Source: an uncultured Flavobacteriales bacterium (GTDB lineage: Bacteria; Bacteroidota; Bacteroidia; Flavobacteriales_E; Vicingaceae). From it: a stretch of 64,000 nt of DNA. The stretch covers positions 98,311-162,310 of the forward strand of contig CAJQON010000004.1 in NCBI GenBank assembly GCA_905479995.1. Reading direction: 5' to 3'. This document shows positions 1 to 9,887 of this stretch, in pieces (position 1 is the stretch's first letter; every line of letters starts with the position of its first letter). Both the position numbers and the translations under genes were made by a program. The notes beneath the pieces were generated by a model. The model made no database searches, had not been told where the DNA came from, and was given only the letters and a program-made list of their open reading frames with translations.

Positions 1-462
1 TTACTTTATCCGGGAAATGATAGTTTTAATTTATCGACAAGAAAAGCTTCGGAAATGAATTCGTTTATGGGTAATCATCCACTTATTTTTATTTTAGATG
101 GCACATGGCCTTGCGCACGTAAAATGCTTAAACTAAGTCAAAACTTACAACAACTAAAAAGAGTGAGCTTTGACAATGAAATCAAATCAAAGTTTATCAT
201 CAAGCAACAACCAGAACCTCTTTGTTTAAGTACTATAGAATCGGTTTATACTGTTTTAAATTTATTAAAAGAAGGTAATGTAGAACAATGCGACACGAAG
301 GATTTCCTTGTTCCTTTTGAAAAAATGATTGCGTCTCAAGTAGAATATATTTTAAACCCACCGCTTAATAGCTATCGTCCAAATAAAAATAAAGCGCTTA
401 CTCCTAAGAACAGGTATAAAAAGAATGCGCAAAGAAATATTATTTTTAATGAAGAAAGTTAG
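1..462 (+). CDS. DTW-domain tRNA-uridine aminocarboxypropyltransferase (5' truncated by window)
   Basis: The reading frame is open from base 1 and its start lies outside the window, so only the C-terminal part of the protein is visible. The first in-frame ATG, at 55, is internal. The signature DGTW is present (the DxTW motif of the DTW family), followed by a PxPLCLSTIE stretch, which is the usual second conserved block. DTW proteins (TapT/YfiP in Escherichia coli) transfer the aminocarboxypropyl group of S-adenosylmethionine to a uridine of tRNA, giving acp3U. The C-terminus is basic, with many Lys, Arg and Asn residues, as expected for an RNA-binding enzyme. It is the first of three plus-strand genes that look separately transcribed. 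The family call is confident. The exact tRNA position modified cannot be read from the sequence. Confidence 0.82.
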   Translation, partial: LLYPGNDSFNLSTRKASEMNSFMGNHPLIFILDGTWPCARKMLKLSQNLQQLKRVSFDNEIKSKFIIKQQPEPLCLSTIESVYTVLNLLKEGNVEQCDTKDFLVPFEKMIASQVEYILNPPLNSYRPNKNKALTPKNRYKKNAQRNIIFNEES

Positions 463-535
463 CTGACATTTTTATGAATTGAAACTATTAAGAAATAGCT
501 GAGAGAATGGTAGCGAATAAAGTACAAACCAAAAC

Positions 536-1111
536 ATGAAAGACCTCGAAGAATATTGTCCTAAAAACAAGCAAGATTGGAGAAAATGGCTCGAATTAAA
601 TCAACATAAAACAACAGCCGTTTGGCTTATTTTTTACAAGAAAAAATCTCCGAACTTCAACCTAAGCTGGAGTGATTCGGTTGATGAAGCGCTTTGTTTT
701 GGTTGGATTGATAGCACAAAAAAGACAATAGACAGTGAGCAATACAAACAATATTTTAGCAAACGAAAAGCAAAAAGCAATTGGTCAAAAACAAATAAGA
801 ATAAAGTTAAAACCTTAATTGACCAAGGCCTTATGAAGGAAGAGGGTTACAACAGCATTAAAATTGCTAAAGAAAATGGTTCTTGGACAAGTTTAGATGC
901 AATTGAAGCACTCGTAATTCCTGAAGATTTAAAAGGAGCGTTTGCTAACAACAAAGTAGCAATGGATTACTTTGATCAACTAAGTAATTCTGCTAAAAAG
1001 ATTTTATTGTATTGGGTTGTTTCTGCTAAAAGAACTGCAACCAGGCAAAAGAGAATTTTAGAAATAGTAGAGAATGCCAATCAAAATTTAAAGCCAAAAC
1101 AATTTAGATAA
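536..1111 (+). CDS. YdeI/OmpD-associated family protein
   Basis: This 191-residue soluble protein has no signal peptide or membrane segment. The N-terminal half has the family pattern: a DWRKWLELNQ stretch, then VWLIFYKKK, then DEALCFGWIDS, followed by a basic region with FSKRKAKSNWSK. The C-terminal part (from about residue 125) resembles the helical OmdA/YdeI tail. Members are often labelled bacteriocin-protection or OmpD-associated proteins, but their biochemical role is not established, and nothing here points to bacteriocin immunity. The gene stands alone, 73 bases after the DTW gene. The ATG at 536 fits the family N-terminus. Confidence 0.75.
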   Translation: MKDLEEYCPKNKQDWRKWLELNQHKTTAVWLIFYKKKSPNFNLSWSDSVDEALCFGWIDSTKKTIDSEQYKQYFSKRKAKSNWSKTNKNKVKTLIDQGLMKEEGYNSIKIAKENGSWTSLDAIEALVIPEDLKGAFANNKVAMDYFDQLSNSAKKILLYWVVSAKRTATRQKRILEIVENANQNLKPKQFR

Positions 1112-1274
1112 GATTGAAACTACATCACCAAGTTCAATAACGCTCTTTTTTAGTTAAATTTGAAGTGAACATAACATGTGAATAGAGAGCACAAATATTC
1201 ATATTCCGGTTGTTGCAAACTATTAAAAAGAAGTGGCAAGTAAGAATATTAATCAAGTAGCTAATTTTATTAAA

Positions 1275-1898
1275 ATGTATTTCAAACGAACGCTCAAAAA
1301 CTTAACAATAGCAGTAATATTGTTACTCAACTGTATGGCCTGTGGTGGACAGGTTGATTTAAAAGAAAACATCCAAACAAAATCTGATATGGCTATAATA
1401 GAAATTAGCGATACAAATTTAATTGTCAATAATTCACCACAAAAAGACAGTATAATTTTCAATCAATATTTGAAGGGTAAAAAGGATGGATTATGGAAGG
1501 AGTATTATGCAACCGGTCAATTGAAATGTGAAGGAAGTTATATAGTTGGTAAAAAAGAAGGGATACATAGAGAGTGGGCAGAAAATGGTCAACTAGATTT
1601 AGAAGGAAATTATAAGGATGGTTTAGAACAAGGATTAATGAAATGGTTTTATGATGGCCATATTGCTGGAGAAGGTCTTATGAAAGATGGAAAGAGAGAT
1701 GGAGTGTGGAAGGTTTACTCCTTGGGAAATGGGAAATTAGCTATGGAATCGAATTTTAAAAACGGTAACCCTGATGGTCAAATACTTAAACTATATCATG
1801 ATAATGGGCAGTTAAGTCAAGATAATTTTTGGCTAAATGATAAAGTCATATCTACAGTATGTTGGGATGAAAACGGCAACAAAATTAAATGCGATTAA
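1275..1898 (+). CDS. MORN-repeat (YwqK-like) lipoprotein
   Basis: I place the start at the ATG at 1275, not the in-frame GTG at 1233. The shorter product begins with a basic stretch and a hydrophobic segment (LTIAVILLL) ending in NCMACGG, a plausible lipobox, so the protein is probably an outer-membrane lipoprotein. From about residue 60 it carries roughly five repeats of the kind G-x-x-x-G-x-W-x-x-Y/W-x-x-x-G-x-L/I. These are the MORN_2-type repeats found in proteins annotated as YwqK-family antitoxins. That name comes from Bacillus, and no toxin partner is seen here, so a toxin-antitoxin role is not supported. Bacteroidota encode many such secreted MORN variants, mostly of unknown function. 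The gene converges on ilvA. Confidence 0.68.
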   Translation: MYFKRTLKNLTIAVILLLNCMACGGQVDLKENIQTKSDMAIIEISDTNLIVNNSPQKDSIIFNQYLKGKKDGLWKEYYATGQLKCEGSYIVGKKEGIHREWAENGQLDLEGNYKDGLEQGLMKWFYDGHIAGEGLMKDGKRDGVWKVYSLGNGKLAMESNFKNGNPDGQILKLYHDNGQLSQDNFWLNDKVISTVCWDENGNKIKCD

Positions 1899-1983
1899 AA
1901 CCAATTGACCTTATAACTAAAATAAACAGCCGACTACACTAAGTAAAAAGTATTAAAACGACTTTTCACATTAAACATTAATT

Positions 1984-3246
1984 CTACATCACCAAACTAA
2001 GTAATTCTGGTTTTTCATTAAGGTATTCACCCAACATTCCTTTGGCATTTATCCGCTCCATTAATGGCGTTAAGTCTGTTTTGTTTTTAAGACGTACTCC
2101 TACTATGGCTGGTCCTTTTTCTCTGTTGTGTTTTTGTGAGAATTCAAAAAAGGTAATGTCGTCATTGGGTCCTAGAACTTCATTTACAAATTCTTTTAGG
2201 GCTCCTGCTCGTTGAGCAAAGTTGACTATGAAGTAATGTTTTAACCCAGAATGCAATAAAGCACGTTCTTTAATTTCTTCCATCCGAACAATGTCGTTAT
2301 TGCTTCCACTTACTAAACAAACTACGTTTTTTCCTTTTATTTCGTTAGCAAACTGTTCTAAGGCAGCTAAGGTTAATGCACCTGCAGGTTCTACAACTAT
2401 AGCATCTTTATTGTAGAGCTTTAGTATGGTTTCGCATACTTGACCTTCTTGTACTGTAACCATTTTGTTTAAGGTTTGCTTACAGATGTTAAAAGTTAAA
2501 TTGCCCACTTTTTGTACGGCAGCTCCATCTACAAATTTGTTAATGGAGTTTAGTTTGGTGTTAACTCCGTTTTGTAATGATGTTTGCATGGATGGTGCCC
2601 CGGCAGGTTCTACTCCTATTATTTTTGTGTTGGGAGATAATTCCTTAAACACAGCAGATACACCAGCAGCAAGTCCTCCACCTCCAACGGGCAGAAAAAG
2701 GTAATCTATTGGTTCATTGCTTTGTTCTAATATTTCTAAGGCAACAGTTCCTTGTCCTTCTATTACTTTTTCATCATCAAAGGGAGGTACAAAGGTCATT
2801 TTATGTTCTAAACAATAAGCCTTTGCCGCTACCTGAGCATCATCAAAGGTATCTCCTACCAATTTAATTTCTACCCAAGTTTCACCAAACATGTTTACCT
2901 GATCTATCTTTTGCTGGGGCGTTGGCGTTGGCATAAAGACAACTCCTTTTACTTTTTTGGCTTTACACGAATAAGCAACTCCTTGTGCATGATTACCTGC
3001 ACTAGCACATACCACCCCTCTTTCTAACTCTTGTTGAGAGAGATTACTTATTTTATTGTAGGCTCCTCTAATTTTGTAGGAACGTACAATTTGTAGGTCT
3101 TCTCTTTTTAGAAATACGTTGGCCTGATGCTCTTTAGATGCATTTAAGTTTTGCATTAAAGGGGTAACAGCAGCAACACCTTTTAAGGTTGTTGCTGCTT
3201 GTTTTACATCTTGTATAGCAGGAAAGTATGCTTTAACTGTGGTCAT
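1984..3246 (-). CDS. ilvA: Threonine ammonia-lyase (threonine deaminase), IlvA
   Basis: The enzyme deaminates L-threonine to 2-oxobutanoate, the entry step to isoleucine, using pyridoxal phosphate. The PLP lysine lies in SYKIRGAYN near residue 58. The cofactor-phosphate loop GGGGLAAG and the substrate loop SAGNHAQG are intact. After about residue 330 there is one ACT-like regulatory domain (HYFIVNFAQRAGALKEF). At 420 residues it is the short single-regulatory-domain form rather than the 514-residue two-domain E. coli form. The domain implies allosteric control, probably by isoleucine. It is the last gene of the ilv operon, 10 bases after ilvC. The biosynthetic rather than catabolic role is supported by both the ACT-like domain and the operon context. 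Confidence 0.95.
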   Translation of the reverse strand: MTTVKAYFPAIQDVKQAATTLKGVAAVTPLMQNLNASKEHQANVFLKREDLQIVRSYKIRGAYNKISNLSQQELERGVVCASAGNHAQGVAYSCKAKKVKGVVFMPTPTPQQKIDQVNMFGETWVEIKLVGDTFDDAQVAAKAYCLEHKMTFVPPFDDEKVIEGQGTVALEILEQSNEPIDYLFLPVGGGGLAAGVSAVFKELSPNTKIIGVEPAGAPSMQTSLQNGVNTKLNSINKFVDGAAVQKVGNLTFNICKQTLNKMVTVQEGQVCETILKLYNKDAIVVEPAGALTLAALEQFANEIKGKNVVCLVSGSNNDIVRMEEIKERALLHSGLKHYFIVNFAQRAGALKEFVNEVLGPNDDITFFEFSQKHNREKGPAIVGVRLKNKTDLTPLMERINAKGMLGEYLNEKPELLSLVM

Positions 3247-3256
3247 AATACACCGT

Positions 3257-4732
3257 TTAATTTAAGTTTTGCATGGCTATCATGGATGCTCTTAATTCGT
3301 AACCTATTGCCTCTATTGGATGGTAACGAATAAATTCATTGATCTGAATTAGTTCTTTATTGTCTACCCCATAACCAGCAGTTTCATTAAAGTTTTTACC
3401 AATTAGGTTGATGTCTATTTTGGTCATAAAATCGGCCAATAAAGATTTACACGAATGATCGAAAAGGTAACAACCGTATTCGGCAGTATCGCTAATGATG
3501 CGGTTCATTTCAAATAACTTTTTCCGGGCAATGGTGTTGGCAATTAATGGCGCTTCGTGTAAGGATTCGTAATAGGCTGATTCTTCTTTTATGCCAGATT
3601 CTACCATTGTTTCGAAAGCCAATTCTACACCTGCTTTTACCATTGCTACCATTAACAAACCATTGTCAAAAAATTCTTGTTCTGTTATTTCTTGATCTCC
3701 CGCAGTGGTTTTCTCAAAAGCTGTTTCACCTGTTTCAGCTCTCCATTTTAGTAGGTTTTCATCGTTATTAGCCCAATCTTTCATCATTCCATCTGAAAAA
3801 GCACCCGACATTATATCGTCCATGTGTTTATCAAACAATGGGGTCATTATTGTTTTTAGTTCTTCGGCCAAAAGAAAGGCTTTTATTTTAGCTGGATTAG
3901 AAAGCCTGTCCATCATGTTGGTTATTCCGCCATGTTTTAAGGCTTCAGTTATAACTTCCCAACCGTGTTGAATTAGTTTTACAGCATAAGTAGGTTCAAT
4001 TCCTTTTTCAACCATTTTATCGAAACACAAAATAGAACCTGTTTGTAGTACGCCACATAGTATGGTTTGCTCGCCCATTAGGTCGGATTTTACTTCGGCT
4101 ACAAATGAGGAGTGCAATACGCCTGCTTTATGACCTCCTGTACCTACTGCATAAGCTTTGGCCAATTCAAACCCTTGATTATTAGAGTCGTTTTCTGGGT
4201 GTACAGCAATAAGTGTTGGTACTCCAAACCCTCTTTTAAATTCTTCACGCACTTCTGTTCCTGGCGATTTTGGTGCCATCATTATTACGGTAATGTCTTC
4301 TCTTACTTTCATTCCTTCTTCTACAATGTTAAAGCCATGTGAGTAGGATAAGGCAGCACCTTTTTTCATTAATGGCATTACTGCATTAACAACGCTGGTG
4401 TGCTGCTTGTCTGGCGTAAGGTTAATGACTAAGTCGGCCTCAGGAATCATTTCTTGGTAGTTTCCTACTTTAAAGTTGTTTGTGCTAGCATTTTGGTAGG
4501 ATGTTCTTTTTTCTTGTATGGCAGCATCGCGCAATGCATAGGCTACATCTAACCCTGAATCTCTTAGGTTTAGACCTTGGTTTAAGCCTTGTGCGCCACA
4601 ACCTACTATTACAATTTTTTTTCCTTCTAAGGCTTTTGTTCCGTTTGTAAATTCCGAAGAATCCATAAAGTCACAGGTTCCCAATTGCTCTAATTGACTT
4701 CTTAGTGGTAGGGTGTTAAAATAATTTTTCAT
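3257..4732 (-). CDS. ilvC: Ketol-acid reductoisomerase, long (class II) form, IlvC
   Basis: It converts acetolactate or acetohydroxybutyrate to the dihydroxy acid using NADPH and magnesium. The Rossmann motif is [21 protein letters not shown], near residue 40. [13 protein letters not shown] and a duplicated C-terminal knotted helical domain follow. The first metal-binding region contains [11 protein letters not shown]. At 491 residues it is the long, plant/E. coli-like class II form, not the roughly 330-residue class I form. It lies between ilvN (7 bases upstream) and ilvA (10 bases downstream) and is co-transcribed with them. Confidence 0.97.
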   Translation of the reverse strand: MKNYFNTLPLRSQLEQLGTCDFMDSSEFTNGTKALEGKKIVIVGCGAQGLNQGLNLRDSGLDVAYALRDAAIQEKRTSYQNASTNNFKVGNYQEMIPEADLVINLTPDKQHTSVVNAVMPLMKKGAALSYSHGFNIVEEGMKVREDITVIMMAPKSPGTEVREEFKRGFGVPTLIAVHPENDSNNQGFELAKAYAVGTGGHKAGVLHSSFVAEVKSDLMGEQTILCGVLQTGSILCFDKMVEKGIEPTYAVKLIQHGWEVITEALKHGGITNMMDRLSNPAKIKAFLLAEELKTIMTPLFDKHMDDIMSGAFSDGMMKDWANNDENLLKWRAETGETAFEKTTAGDQEITEQEFFDNGLLMVAMVKAGVELAFETMVESGIKEESAYYESLHEAPLIANTIARKKLFEMNRIISDTAEYGCYLFDHSCKSLLADFMTKIDINLIGKNFNETAGYGVDNKELIQINEFIRYHPIEAIGYELRASMIAMQNLN

Positions 4733-4739
4733 TTTGTTT

Positions 4740-5276
4740 TTATTTATGCGCTGACGCTATTTCTAATTCTTGTAAATAATCTTTTAATTCTTTCATAGGT
4801 TTGGTTATAGCTACTCTACCCGACCGAACAAATTCTAATATACCATAAGGTTCCAGTTCATCAAAGAGGTCTTGTGTTTCTTCTTTGTGTCCTGTTTTTT
4901 CTATGATGGTAAAGGCTGGTTCCATGGTTAAAAACCGCGCGTTGTGTTTACGTACAATTTTCTCTGCATTACCACCAGCAGCCAATACATTGGTGGCTAC
5001 TTTATAAAGTGCAATTTCTTGGTAAACCAAGTTGTCATTACTGTGGTAAAATGCCCCAACAACATCTACTTGCTTGTCCAATTGTTTTACCACTTTTATA
5101 ACCAACTCTTCAGTTTCGTTAATTACTATGGTATAGCGGTGTATGCCTTTAATTTCACTTTCGGAAGCAGCTATGCTTTCTATGTTGATGTGCCTTCTGG
5201 TAAATATTATACTTACTCGGTTAAGCAATCCTATTTGATCTTCAGTAAATACTGATATGGTATATTGTTTTTTCAT
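4740..5276 (-). CDS. ilvN: Acetolactate synthase small (regulatory) subunit, IlvN/IlvH
   Basis: This is the regulatory subunit of acetohydroxyacid synthase. The N-terminal ACT domain begins [20 protein letters not shown], with the glycine/asparagine region that binds valine in homologues. The second domain (about residues 80-165) has the usual EIALYKV and GRVAITKP blocks. At 178 residues it is close to the usual 160-175. It is separated from ilvB by a 146-base spacer holding a REP-like repeat, while ilvC follows after only 7 bases. Pairing with the ilvB product is expected, with feedback inhibition by branched-chain amino acids. Confidence 0.93.
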   Translation of the reverse strand: MKKQYTISVFTEDQIGLLNRVSIIFTRRHINIESIAASESEIKGIHRYTIVINETEELVIKVVKQLDKQVDVVGAFYHSNDNLVYQEIALYKVATNVLAAGGNAEKIVRKHNARFLTMEPAFTIIEKTGHKEETQDLFDELEPYGILEFVRSGRVAITKPMKELKDYLQELEIASAHK

Positions 5277-5311
5277 TATTTTATTTTTTTGTCAACACGC
5301 TAAGTTTTTAA

Positions 5312-5413
5312 ATCTATCATACCGAGCACTGTCGAGGTATCTTGTAACTTTTTAGTGAAATTGTAAAAAGATTCCTCTATTTCGTTCCTTTGTCACTCCA
5401 ATCGGAATGACAG
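5312..5413. repeat. REP-like imperfect inverted repeat between ilvB and ilvN
   Basis: The spacer carries two inward-facing related arms. TCATACCGAGCACTGTCGAG is followed by GTATCTTG at one end. The other end, read on the opposite strand, has TCATTCCGATTGGAG and, further in, GAGGAATCTT. Terminal TCATnCCGA plus internal GAGGnATCTT is the layout of a short palindromic intergenic element that I recall from many flavobacterial genomes. No other copy of this type is visible in the window. A transcript through it could fold into a long hairpin between ilvB and ilvN. Confidence 0.6.
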
Positions 5414-5422
5414 TGGACTTTA

Positions 5423-7150
5423 CTAACATAATCTTATGTCTGATACTGAAGCACCTGTTTCTACCATAGGAAATACGTTGTTTTCTTTTCCTACCATAAC
5501 TTCTAGCAAGTAAGATCCTTTGTGGTTTAACATTGTGTTTAGTGCATCTTTTAAATTCGCTCTAGCATCAACTTTATTGCTTGCAATTCCATACCCTTTT
5601 GCTATGGTTTGAAAGTCGGGGTTTACCATTTCTGTAGATGAGTAACGCTTGTCAAAAAACAAGTCTTGCCATTGTCTTACCATTCCTAAAAATTGGTTGT
5701 TCAGGATTAATATTTTGATGTCTATTTTGGTTTGAAAGATGGTACCTAATTCTTGTATGGTCATTTGAAAACCACCATCGCCAATTACCGCAATTACTTG
5801 TCTTTGCTGAGCGCCAAATTTAGCTCCTATTGCAGCTGGCAAGCAAAAGCCCATTGTTCCTAAACCACCAGAGGTAATCATGCTTTTTGTTTGTTTAAAC
5901 TCGGCATATCTGCAGGCTACCATTTGGTGCTGACCAACATCTGTAACAACTATGGCTTCGCCATTGGTTATTTCATTTATACGAGCCACTACTTCTCCCA
6001 TGGTTAATTCATTGGCAGTTGAGTTGGTTTCTCCTTGTATTACTTTTTCATTCTCGATGGCTTTTAATTCATAGAATTTGTTTAACCAGTTTAAATGATC
6101 TGTTTGATCTACCAATTTAGTTAATGCTGATAGTGACACTTTACAGTTTCCTACTACTGCTACTGCAGTTTTTACGTTTTTGTCAACTTCTGCTGGATCT
6201 ATTTCTAAATGAACCACTTTAGCTTGTTTGGCGTAGCGCTTTAAATCGCCTGTTACTCTATCGTCAAAACGCATCCCAACAGCTATTAAAACGTCACATT
6301 CGTTGGTGAGTACATTTGGTGCATAGTTACCGTGCATTCCTAACATACCCATGTTTAATACATGATCTGAATCTAAAGCTGATAATCCCATTATGGTCCA
6401 AGCAGCAGGTAAACCAGCTTTTTCTATAAAGGCTTTAAATTCTGCTTCTGCCTCTGCTAGTATTACACCTTGACCAAATAACACCAATGGCTTTTTGGCT
6501 TTGTTGATGAGCTGTGCAGCTTCTTCAACTTTGTTTTGCTCTATTTTAGGTTGTGGTACGTATGTTCTAACTTGTTGGCATGGTTTGTATTTAAAATTAA
6601 TTTGACCAAATTGTGCATCTTTGGTGATGTCTACCAATACTGGTCCTGGTCGTCCAGATTGTGCCACATAAAATGCTTTTGCTATTGCAGCAGGGATATC
6701 TTCTGCTTTGGTAACCTGACAGTTCCATTTTGTAACTGGCATTGAAATACCTACAACATCAGTTTCTTGAAAGGCATCGGTTCCCAACAAGTGAGAATGT
6801 ACTTGCCCGGTTATACAAACCAATGGTGTAGAATCTATTTGAGCATCTGCTATACCTGTTATTAAGTTGGTAGCTCCTGGGCCTGATGTTGCGATACAAA
6901 CTCCTACTTTGCCCGATGATCGAGCATAGCCTTGCGCTGCATGTATTGCGCCTTGTTCATGACGGGTAAGGATGTGCTTAAGCTCTTCTTGGTAGTCGTA
7001 CATAGCATCGTAAACCGGCATTATTGCTCCTCCAGGATAACCAAACATTAAGTCTACCCCTTCGGCTAATAAGCTTTTTACAACTGCTTCTGCTCCTGAT
7101 ATTTTAACCTTTTTCATGGTTTTTTTCTCTTTTAACTTAAGTGTTTCCAT
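5423..7150 (-). CDS. ilvB: Acetolactate synthase large (catalytic) subunit, IlvB
   Basis: This is the thiamine-diphosphate-dependent catalytic subunit that condenses two pyruvates, or pyruvate with 2-oxobutanoate. The catalytic glutamate lies in RHEQGAIHAAQGYARS, about residue 65. The ThDP/magnesium motif starts at GDGGFQMTIQEL and ends near NNQFLGMVRQW. Pyruvate-oxidase N, central and C domains occur in the normal order over 575 residues. The ATG at 7150 follows the ilvD stop after a single base and favours coupled translation. An alternative ATG at 7117 starts MKKVKISGAEAVV, where homology to the family begins. The 3' end is followed by the REP-like spacer before ilvN. Confidence 0.96.
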   Translation of the reverse strand: METLKLKEKKTMKKVKISGAEAVVKSLLAEGVDLMFGYPGGAIMPVYDAMYDYQEELKHILTRHEQGAIHAAQGYARSSGKVGVCIATSGPGATNLITGIADAQIDSTPLVCITGQVHSHLLGTDAFQETDVVGISMPVTKWNCQVTKAEDIPAAIAKAFYVAQSGRPGPVLVDITKDAQFGQINFKYKPCQQVRTYVPQPKIEQNKVEEAAQLINKAKKPLVLFGQGVILAEAEAEFKAFIEKAGLPAAWTIMGLSALDSDHVLNMGMLGMHGNYAPNVLTNECDVLIAVGMRFDDRVTGDLKRYAKQAKVVHLEIDPAEVDKNVKTAVAVVGNCKVSLSALTKLVDQTDHLNWLNKFYELKAIENEKVIQGETNSTANELTMGEVVARINEITNGEAIVVTDVGQHQMVACRYAEFKQTKSMITSGGLGTMGFCLPAAIGAKFGAQQRQVIAVIGDGGFQMTIQELGTIFQTKIDIKILILNNQFLGMVRQWQDLFFDKRYSSTEMVNPDFQTIAKGYGIASNKVDARANLKDALNTMLNHKGSYLLEVMVGKENNVFPMVETGASVSDIRLC

Positions 7151-7151
7151 C

Positions 7152-8828
7152 TTAAAATTTGTCTGTTACGCATCCTTCAGATGCTGATGAAACGGTATGA
7201 GCGTATTTGTACAATACACCTCTTTTTATTTTTAATGCTGGTTGAACCCAACTTGCTTTTCTTTGAGCTAATTCTTCTTTCGATAAATCAACTACTATGG
7301 TGTTTGCTTCTGCATCTATGGTAATGACATCTCCATCTTGCAACAATCCTATTGCACCACCTTCTTGTGCTTCAGGAGTTATGTGCCCTACTACAAATCC
7401 GTGTGTTCCTCCAGAAAAACGACCATCGGTTATTAAGGCTACATCATTACCCAATCCTGCACCCATTATGGCTGCTGTTGGCTTGAGCATTTCTGGCATT
7501 CCAGGACCACCTTTTGGTCCTTCATATCGGATTACCACAACATCGCCTTTTTCTACTTCTCCTTTTCTTATACCATCGTTTGCAGCGTACTCACCATCAT
7601 AAACTTTGGCTTTTCCAACAAATTTCAATCCTTCTTTACCTGTTATTTTGGCAACAGATCCTTCCAAGGCTAGGTTACCTTTTAGTATTCTTATGTGACC
7701 TGTTTCTTTTAATGGATTTTCTATTGGCCTAACAACATCCTGATTGGCAAGCAAGTCTGGAACATTGGCTAAATTTTCGGCCAAAGTTTTACCAGTTACT
7801 GTTAAACAATCGCCATGCAACATGCCTTTACCTAATAGGTATTTTAATACTGCCGGTGTTCCCCCCACTTTATGCACATCTTCCATGAGGTATTGACCGC
7901 TTGGTTTTAGATCGGCCAAAAATGGAGTTTGATCGCTTATTCTTTGAAAGTCTTCTAAAGTAAAATCAACCCCAGCAGCATCTGCTATGGCTAAAAAGTG
8001 TAATACGGCATTGGTTGAACCACCCAACACAGTAACTAAGGTAATTGCGTTTTCTAATGATTTTTTAGAAACGATATCAGATGGTTTTATATCTAGCTTT
8101 AACAATTCCATTACCTGAACTCCTGCCTCAGCACTTTCTTTTTCTTTGTCTACACCTAACGCTGGGTTTGATGAGTTGTAAGGCAATGCCATTCCTAATG
8201 CCTCAATAGCTGACGCCATTGTATTGGCAGTATACATTCCTCCGCAAGCTCCTGCACCTGGAACTGCATTTTCTATGATTTCTTGGTATTCTTTTTCACC
8301 CATGGTTCCTGCAACTTTAGCTCCCCATGCTTCAAATGATGAAACGATGTCTAATTTTTTACCATGGCAATTTCCAGAATCTACGGTTCCACCATAAACT
8401 AAAACTGAAGGACGATCTAAACGTAACATGGCGATTAGTGCTCCCGGCATGTTTTTATCACATCCAACAACGGTAACCAATCCATCATAACTCAATCCTT
8501 CTACAACAGTTTCCATAGAGTCGGCAATTACATCTCTAGATGGTAATGAGAAACGCATACCGGGAGTTCCCATAGAAATACCATCGCTAACACCTATGGT
8601 ATTAAATATTAACCCTACTCCTACTGAATCGTTTATTCCTTGCTTTACATGTTTGGCTAAACCATTTAAATGCATGTTGCAAGGATTACCTTCGTAACCT
8701 GTACTACCGACTCCAACCAAAGGCTTTTTAAAGTCTTCTTTGGTTAATCCTATTGCATGTAACATCGCTTGAGCCGCTGGTTGCGTTTCATCTTGTGTTA
8801 CTCGTTTGCTGTATTTATTTAATTCCAT
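7152..8828 (-). CDS. ilvD: Dihydroxy-acid dehydratase, IlvD
   Basis: It dehydrates 2,3-dihydroxy-isovalerate and -methylvalerate to the 2-oxo acids. The iron-sulfur cysteines are visible in [20 protein letters not shown] and [12 protein letters not shown]. The ending [16 protein letters not shown] is the family's usual C-terminus. At 558 residues it has the expected length for the IlvD/Edd family. Edd (phosphogluconate dehydratase) is ruled out by the ilv context and the sequence. It starts 10 bases after ilvE and stops one base before the ilvB start. Confidence 0.97.
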   Translation of the reverse strand: MELNKYSKRVTQDETQPAAQAMLHAIGLTKEDFKKPLVGVGSTGYEGNPCNMHLNGLAKHVKQGINDSVGVGLIFNTIGVSDGISMGTPGMRFSLPSRDVIADSMETVVEGLSYDGLVTVVGCDKNMPGALIAMLRLDRPSVLVYGGTVDSGNCHGKKLDIVSSFEAWGAKVAGTMGEKEYQEIIENAVPGAGACGGMYTANTMASAIEALGMALPYNSSNPALGVDKEKESAEAGVQVMELLKLDIKPSDIVSKKSLENAITLVTVLGGSTNAVLHFLAIADAAGVDFTLEDFQRISDQTPFLADLKPSGQYLMEDVHKVGGTPAVLKYLLGKGMLHGDCLTVTGKTLAENLANVPDLLANQDVVRPIENPLKETGHIRILKGNLALEGSVAKITGKEGLKFVGKAKVYDGEYAANDGIRKGEVEKGDVVVIRYEGPKGGPGMPEMLKPTAAIMGAGLGNDVALITDGRFSGGTHGFVVGHITPEAQEGGAIGLLQDGDVITIDAEANTIVVDLSKEELAQRKASWVQPALKIKRGVLYKYAHTVSSASEGCVTDKF

Positions 8829-8838
8829 AGTGCTGTTG

Positions 8839-9729
8839 TTATACTAAATCAAAACTTTTGTATTCTCTTGAGGAAACTCTATTTCTATACATTCTAGCTA
8901 ATTGAGCGCCCATGGTGTCTTCCCAATCCATCGTAAATTTAACGTTGTCAAGAGATCCTATTCCGGCTACTTCTGCTGCTGTTCCTGTAAAAAATGCTCC
9001 ATCGGCTCCTTTTACATCTTCTGGTGTGAAGTATTTTTCTTCTATGGTAAAGTTTAGTTCTTTAGCCATTTCAAATACTGTTGCTCGAGTTATTCCCGCT
9101 AATATATTACCCAATGGGCAGGTATAAATAACTCCATCTTTTTCGTAAAAGAAGTTTGCACCAGGCCCTTCTGCAACGTTTCCGTTGGCATCTAATAATA
9201 ATGCTTCATCAAAACCTTTTTGTTTGGCTTCGGTGGTTGCCAATATAGAGTTGGTATAATGCCCCACTACTTTGGCTTCTACATGACAAGATTTTGGGTT
9301 TGGTCTTTGGTAAGATGATGTCATTAGGTTTAACATATCGTTTCCTAAATATTTCCCCCATTCCCATGCACATAAAAAAACATTTACTTCTTCAGTTGGC
9401 TGTAAAGCCATGTTTGCACCCAAATAAACTAACGGTCTTATGTATGCATTAGATAGTCCGTTTTTTTCTAATAGTTCATAAGTCAAATCGACCAACTCTT
9501 CTACAGTATAGTTTAAATTAATGTGCATTTTTTCTGCTGAATAAAGCAATCTTTCATAATGTTCTTTTGCTTTAAACACCTGAACTCCATCTTCAGTATC
9601 GTATGCACGAATACCTTCAAACACTCCATTTCCATAATGCATGGTTTGATTGTACAAATCGGTTTGAGCATCTTTTGCTTTTAACCATTTTCCATTTAAG
9701 TATACCGTTGTTTCTTCGTTGTAATACAT
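8839..9729 (-). CDS. ilvE: Branched-chain amino acid aminotransferase, IlvE
   Basis: This PLP fold-type IV transaminase interconverts branched-chain 2-oxo acids and amino acids with glutamate as donor. The motif [13 protein letters not shown] near residue 32 and the PLP lysine in [11 protein letters not shown] near residue 155 are present. [12 protein letters not shown] and FFTGTAAEV, which contact cofactor and substrate, are also present. At 296 residues it is typical. It is the first structural gene of the operon and sits about 26 bases after the U-tract of the leader terminator, so its transcription depends on antitermination. D-amino-acid transaminase and aminodeoxychorismate lyase share the fold, but the operon makes IlvE the clear choice. 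Confidence 0.95.
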   Translation of the reverse strand: MYYNEETTVYLNGKWLKAKDAQTDLYNQTMHYGNGVFEGIRAYDTEDGVQVFKAKEHYERLLYSAEKMHINLNYTVEELVDLTYELLEKNGLSNAYIRPLVYLGANMALQPTEEVNVFLCAWEWGKYLGNDMLNLMTSSYQRPNPKSCHVEAKVVGHYTNSILATTEAKQKGFDEALLLDANGNVAEGPGANFFYEKDGVIYTCPLGNILAGITRATVFEMAKELNFTIEEKYFTPEDVKGADGAFFTGTAAEVAGIGSLDNVKFTMDWEDTMGAQLARMYRNRVSSREYKSFDLV

Positions 9730-9755
9730 TTTTTATTTTTTTTATTTTTTTACAT

Positions 9756-9785
9756 AAAAAAAACCATCCTGTTTAGGATGGTTTT
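9756..9785 (-). terminator. Leader terminator (attenuator) upstream of ilvE
   Basis: On the minus strand an 11-bp perfect stem (AAAACCATCCT paired with AGGATGGTTTT, 4-base loop) is followed directly by eight T residues. It lies about 26 bases before the ilvE ATG and after the leader ORF, where an attenuator should be. The 5' arm can pair instead with the AGGATGGT at 9815-9822 inside the leader ORF, which would prevent the terminator from forming. Confidence 0.85.
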
Positions 9786-9810
9786 TAATCTAATAATGTT
9801 TCACTATTAC

Positions 9811-9879
9811 CTATACCATCCTCTGTTCATTATTAATAATAATGACTTGAATAAATGATATGTTAATTGCTGTTCTCAA
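9811..9879 (-). CDS. Putative ilv leader peptide (Ile-rich, 22 residues)
   Basis: This minus-strand ORF begins at a TTG, has 22 codons and ends in TAG. It contains the run ISFIQVIII, with six Ile codons and one Val codon in ten positions including the preceding codons, and a further Val as the last residue. Three consecutive ATT codons fall at 9835-9843. The last codons, AGG ATG GTA, include the sequence AGGATGGT that is complementary to the 5' arm of the terminator. A ribosome stalled on the Ile codons leaves this segment free to form an antiterminator, whereas a ribosome at the stop codon would cover it. The TTG start is only a few bases after the predicted transcription start and is the weakest part of the call. 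No in-frame ATG exists upstream. Confidence 0.6.
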   Translation of the reverse strand: MRTAINISFIQVIIINNEQRMV

Positions 9880-9887
9880 AACTGATA

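Noticed and set aside
536..1111. Bacteriocin-immunity gene
   Set aside because: The YdeI family is sometimes labelled that way, but there is no bacteriocin, transporter or cognate context.
1253..1462. Minus-strand ORF of 69 codons opposite the MORN lipoprotein gene
   Set aside because: It is antisense to a gene with clear repeats and a lipobox, has no promoter or homologous motif, and is of the kind expected by chance.
1275..1898. YwqK toxin-antitoxin antitoxin
   Set aside because: The repeats match that annotation name, but there is a lipobox and no toxin gene nearby, so a toxin-antitoxin role is not supported.
9807..9830. Alternative short ORF (ATG AAC AGA GGA TGG TAT AGG) as the ilv leader peptide
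   Set aside because: It contains no Ile, Leu or Val codons and overlaps the end of the Ile-rich ORF, so it cannot explain control by branched-chain amino acids. Its ATG is nevertheless a better start codon than TTG, so initiation here should be checked.
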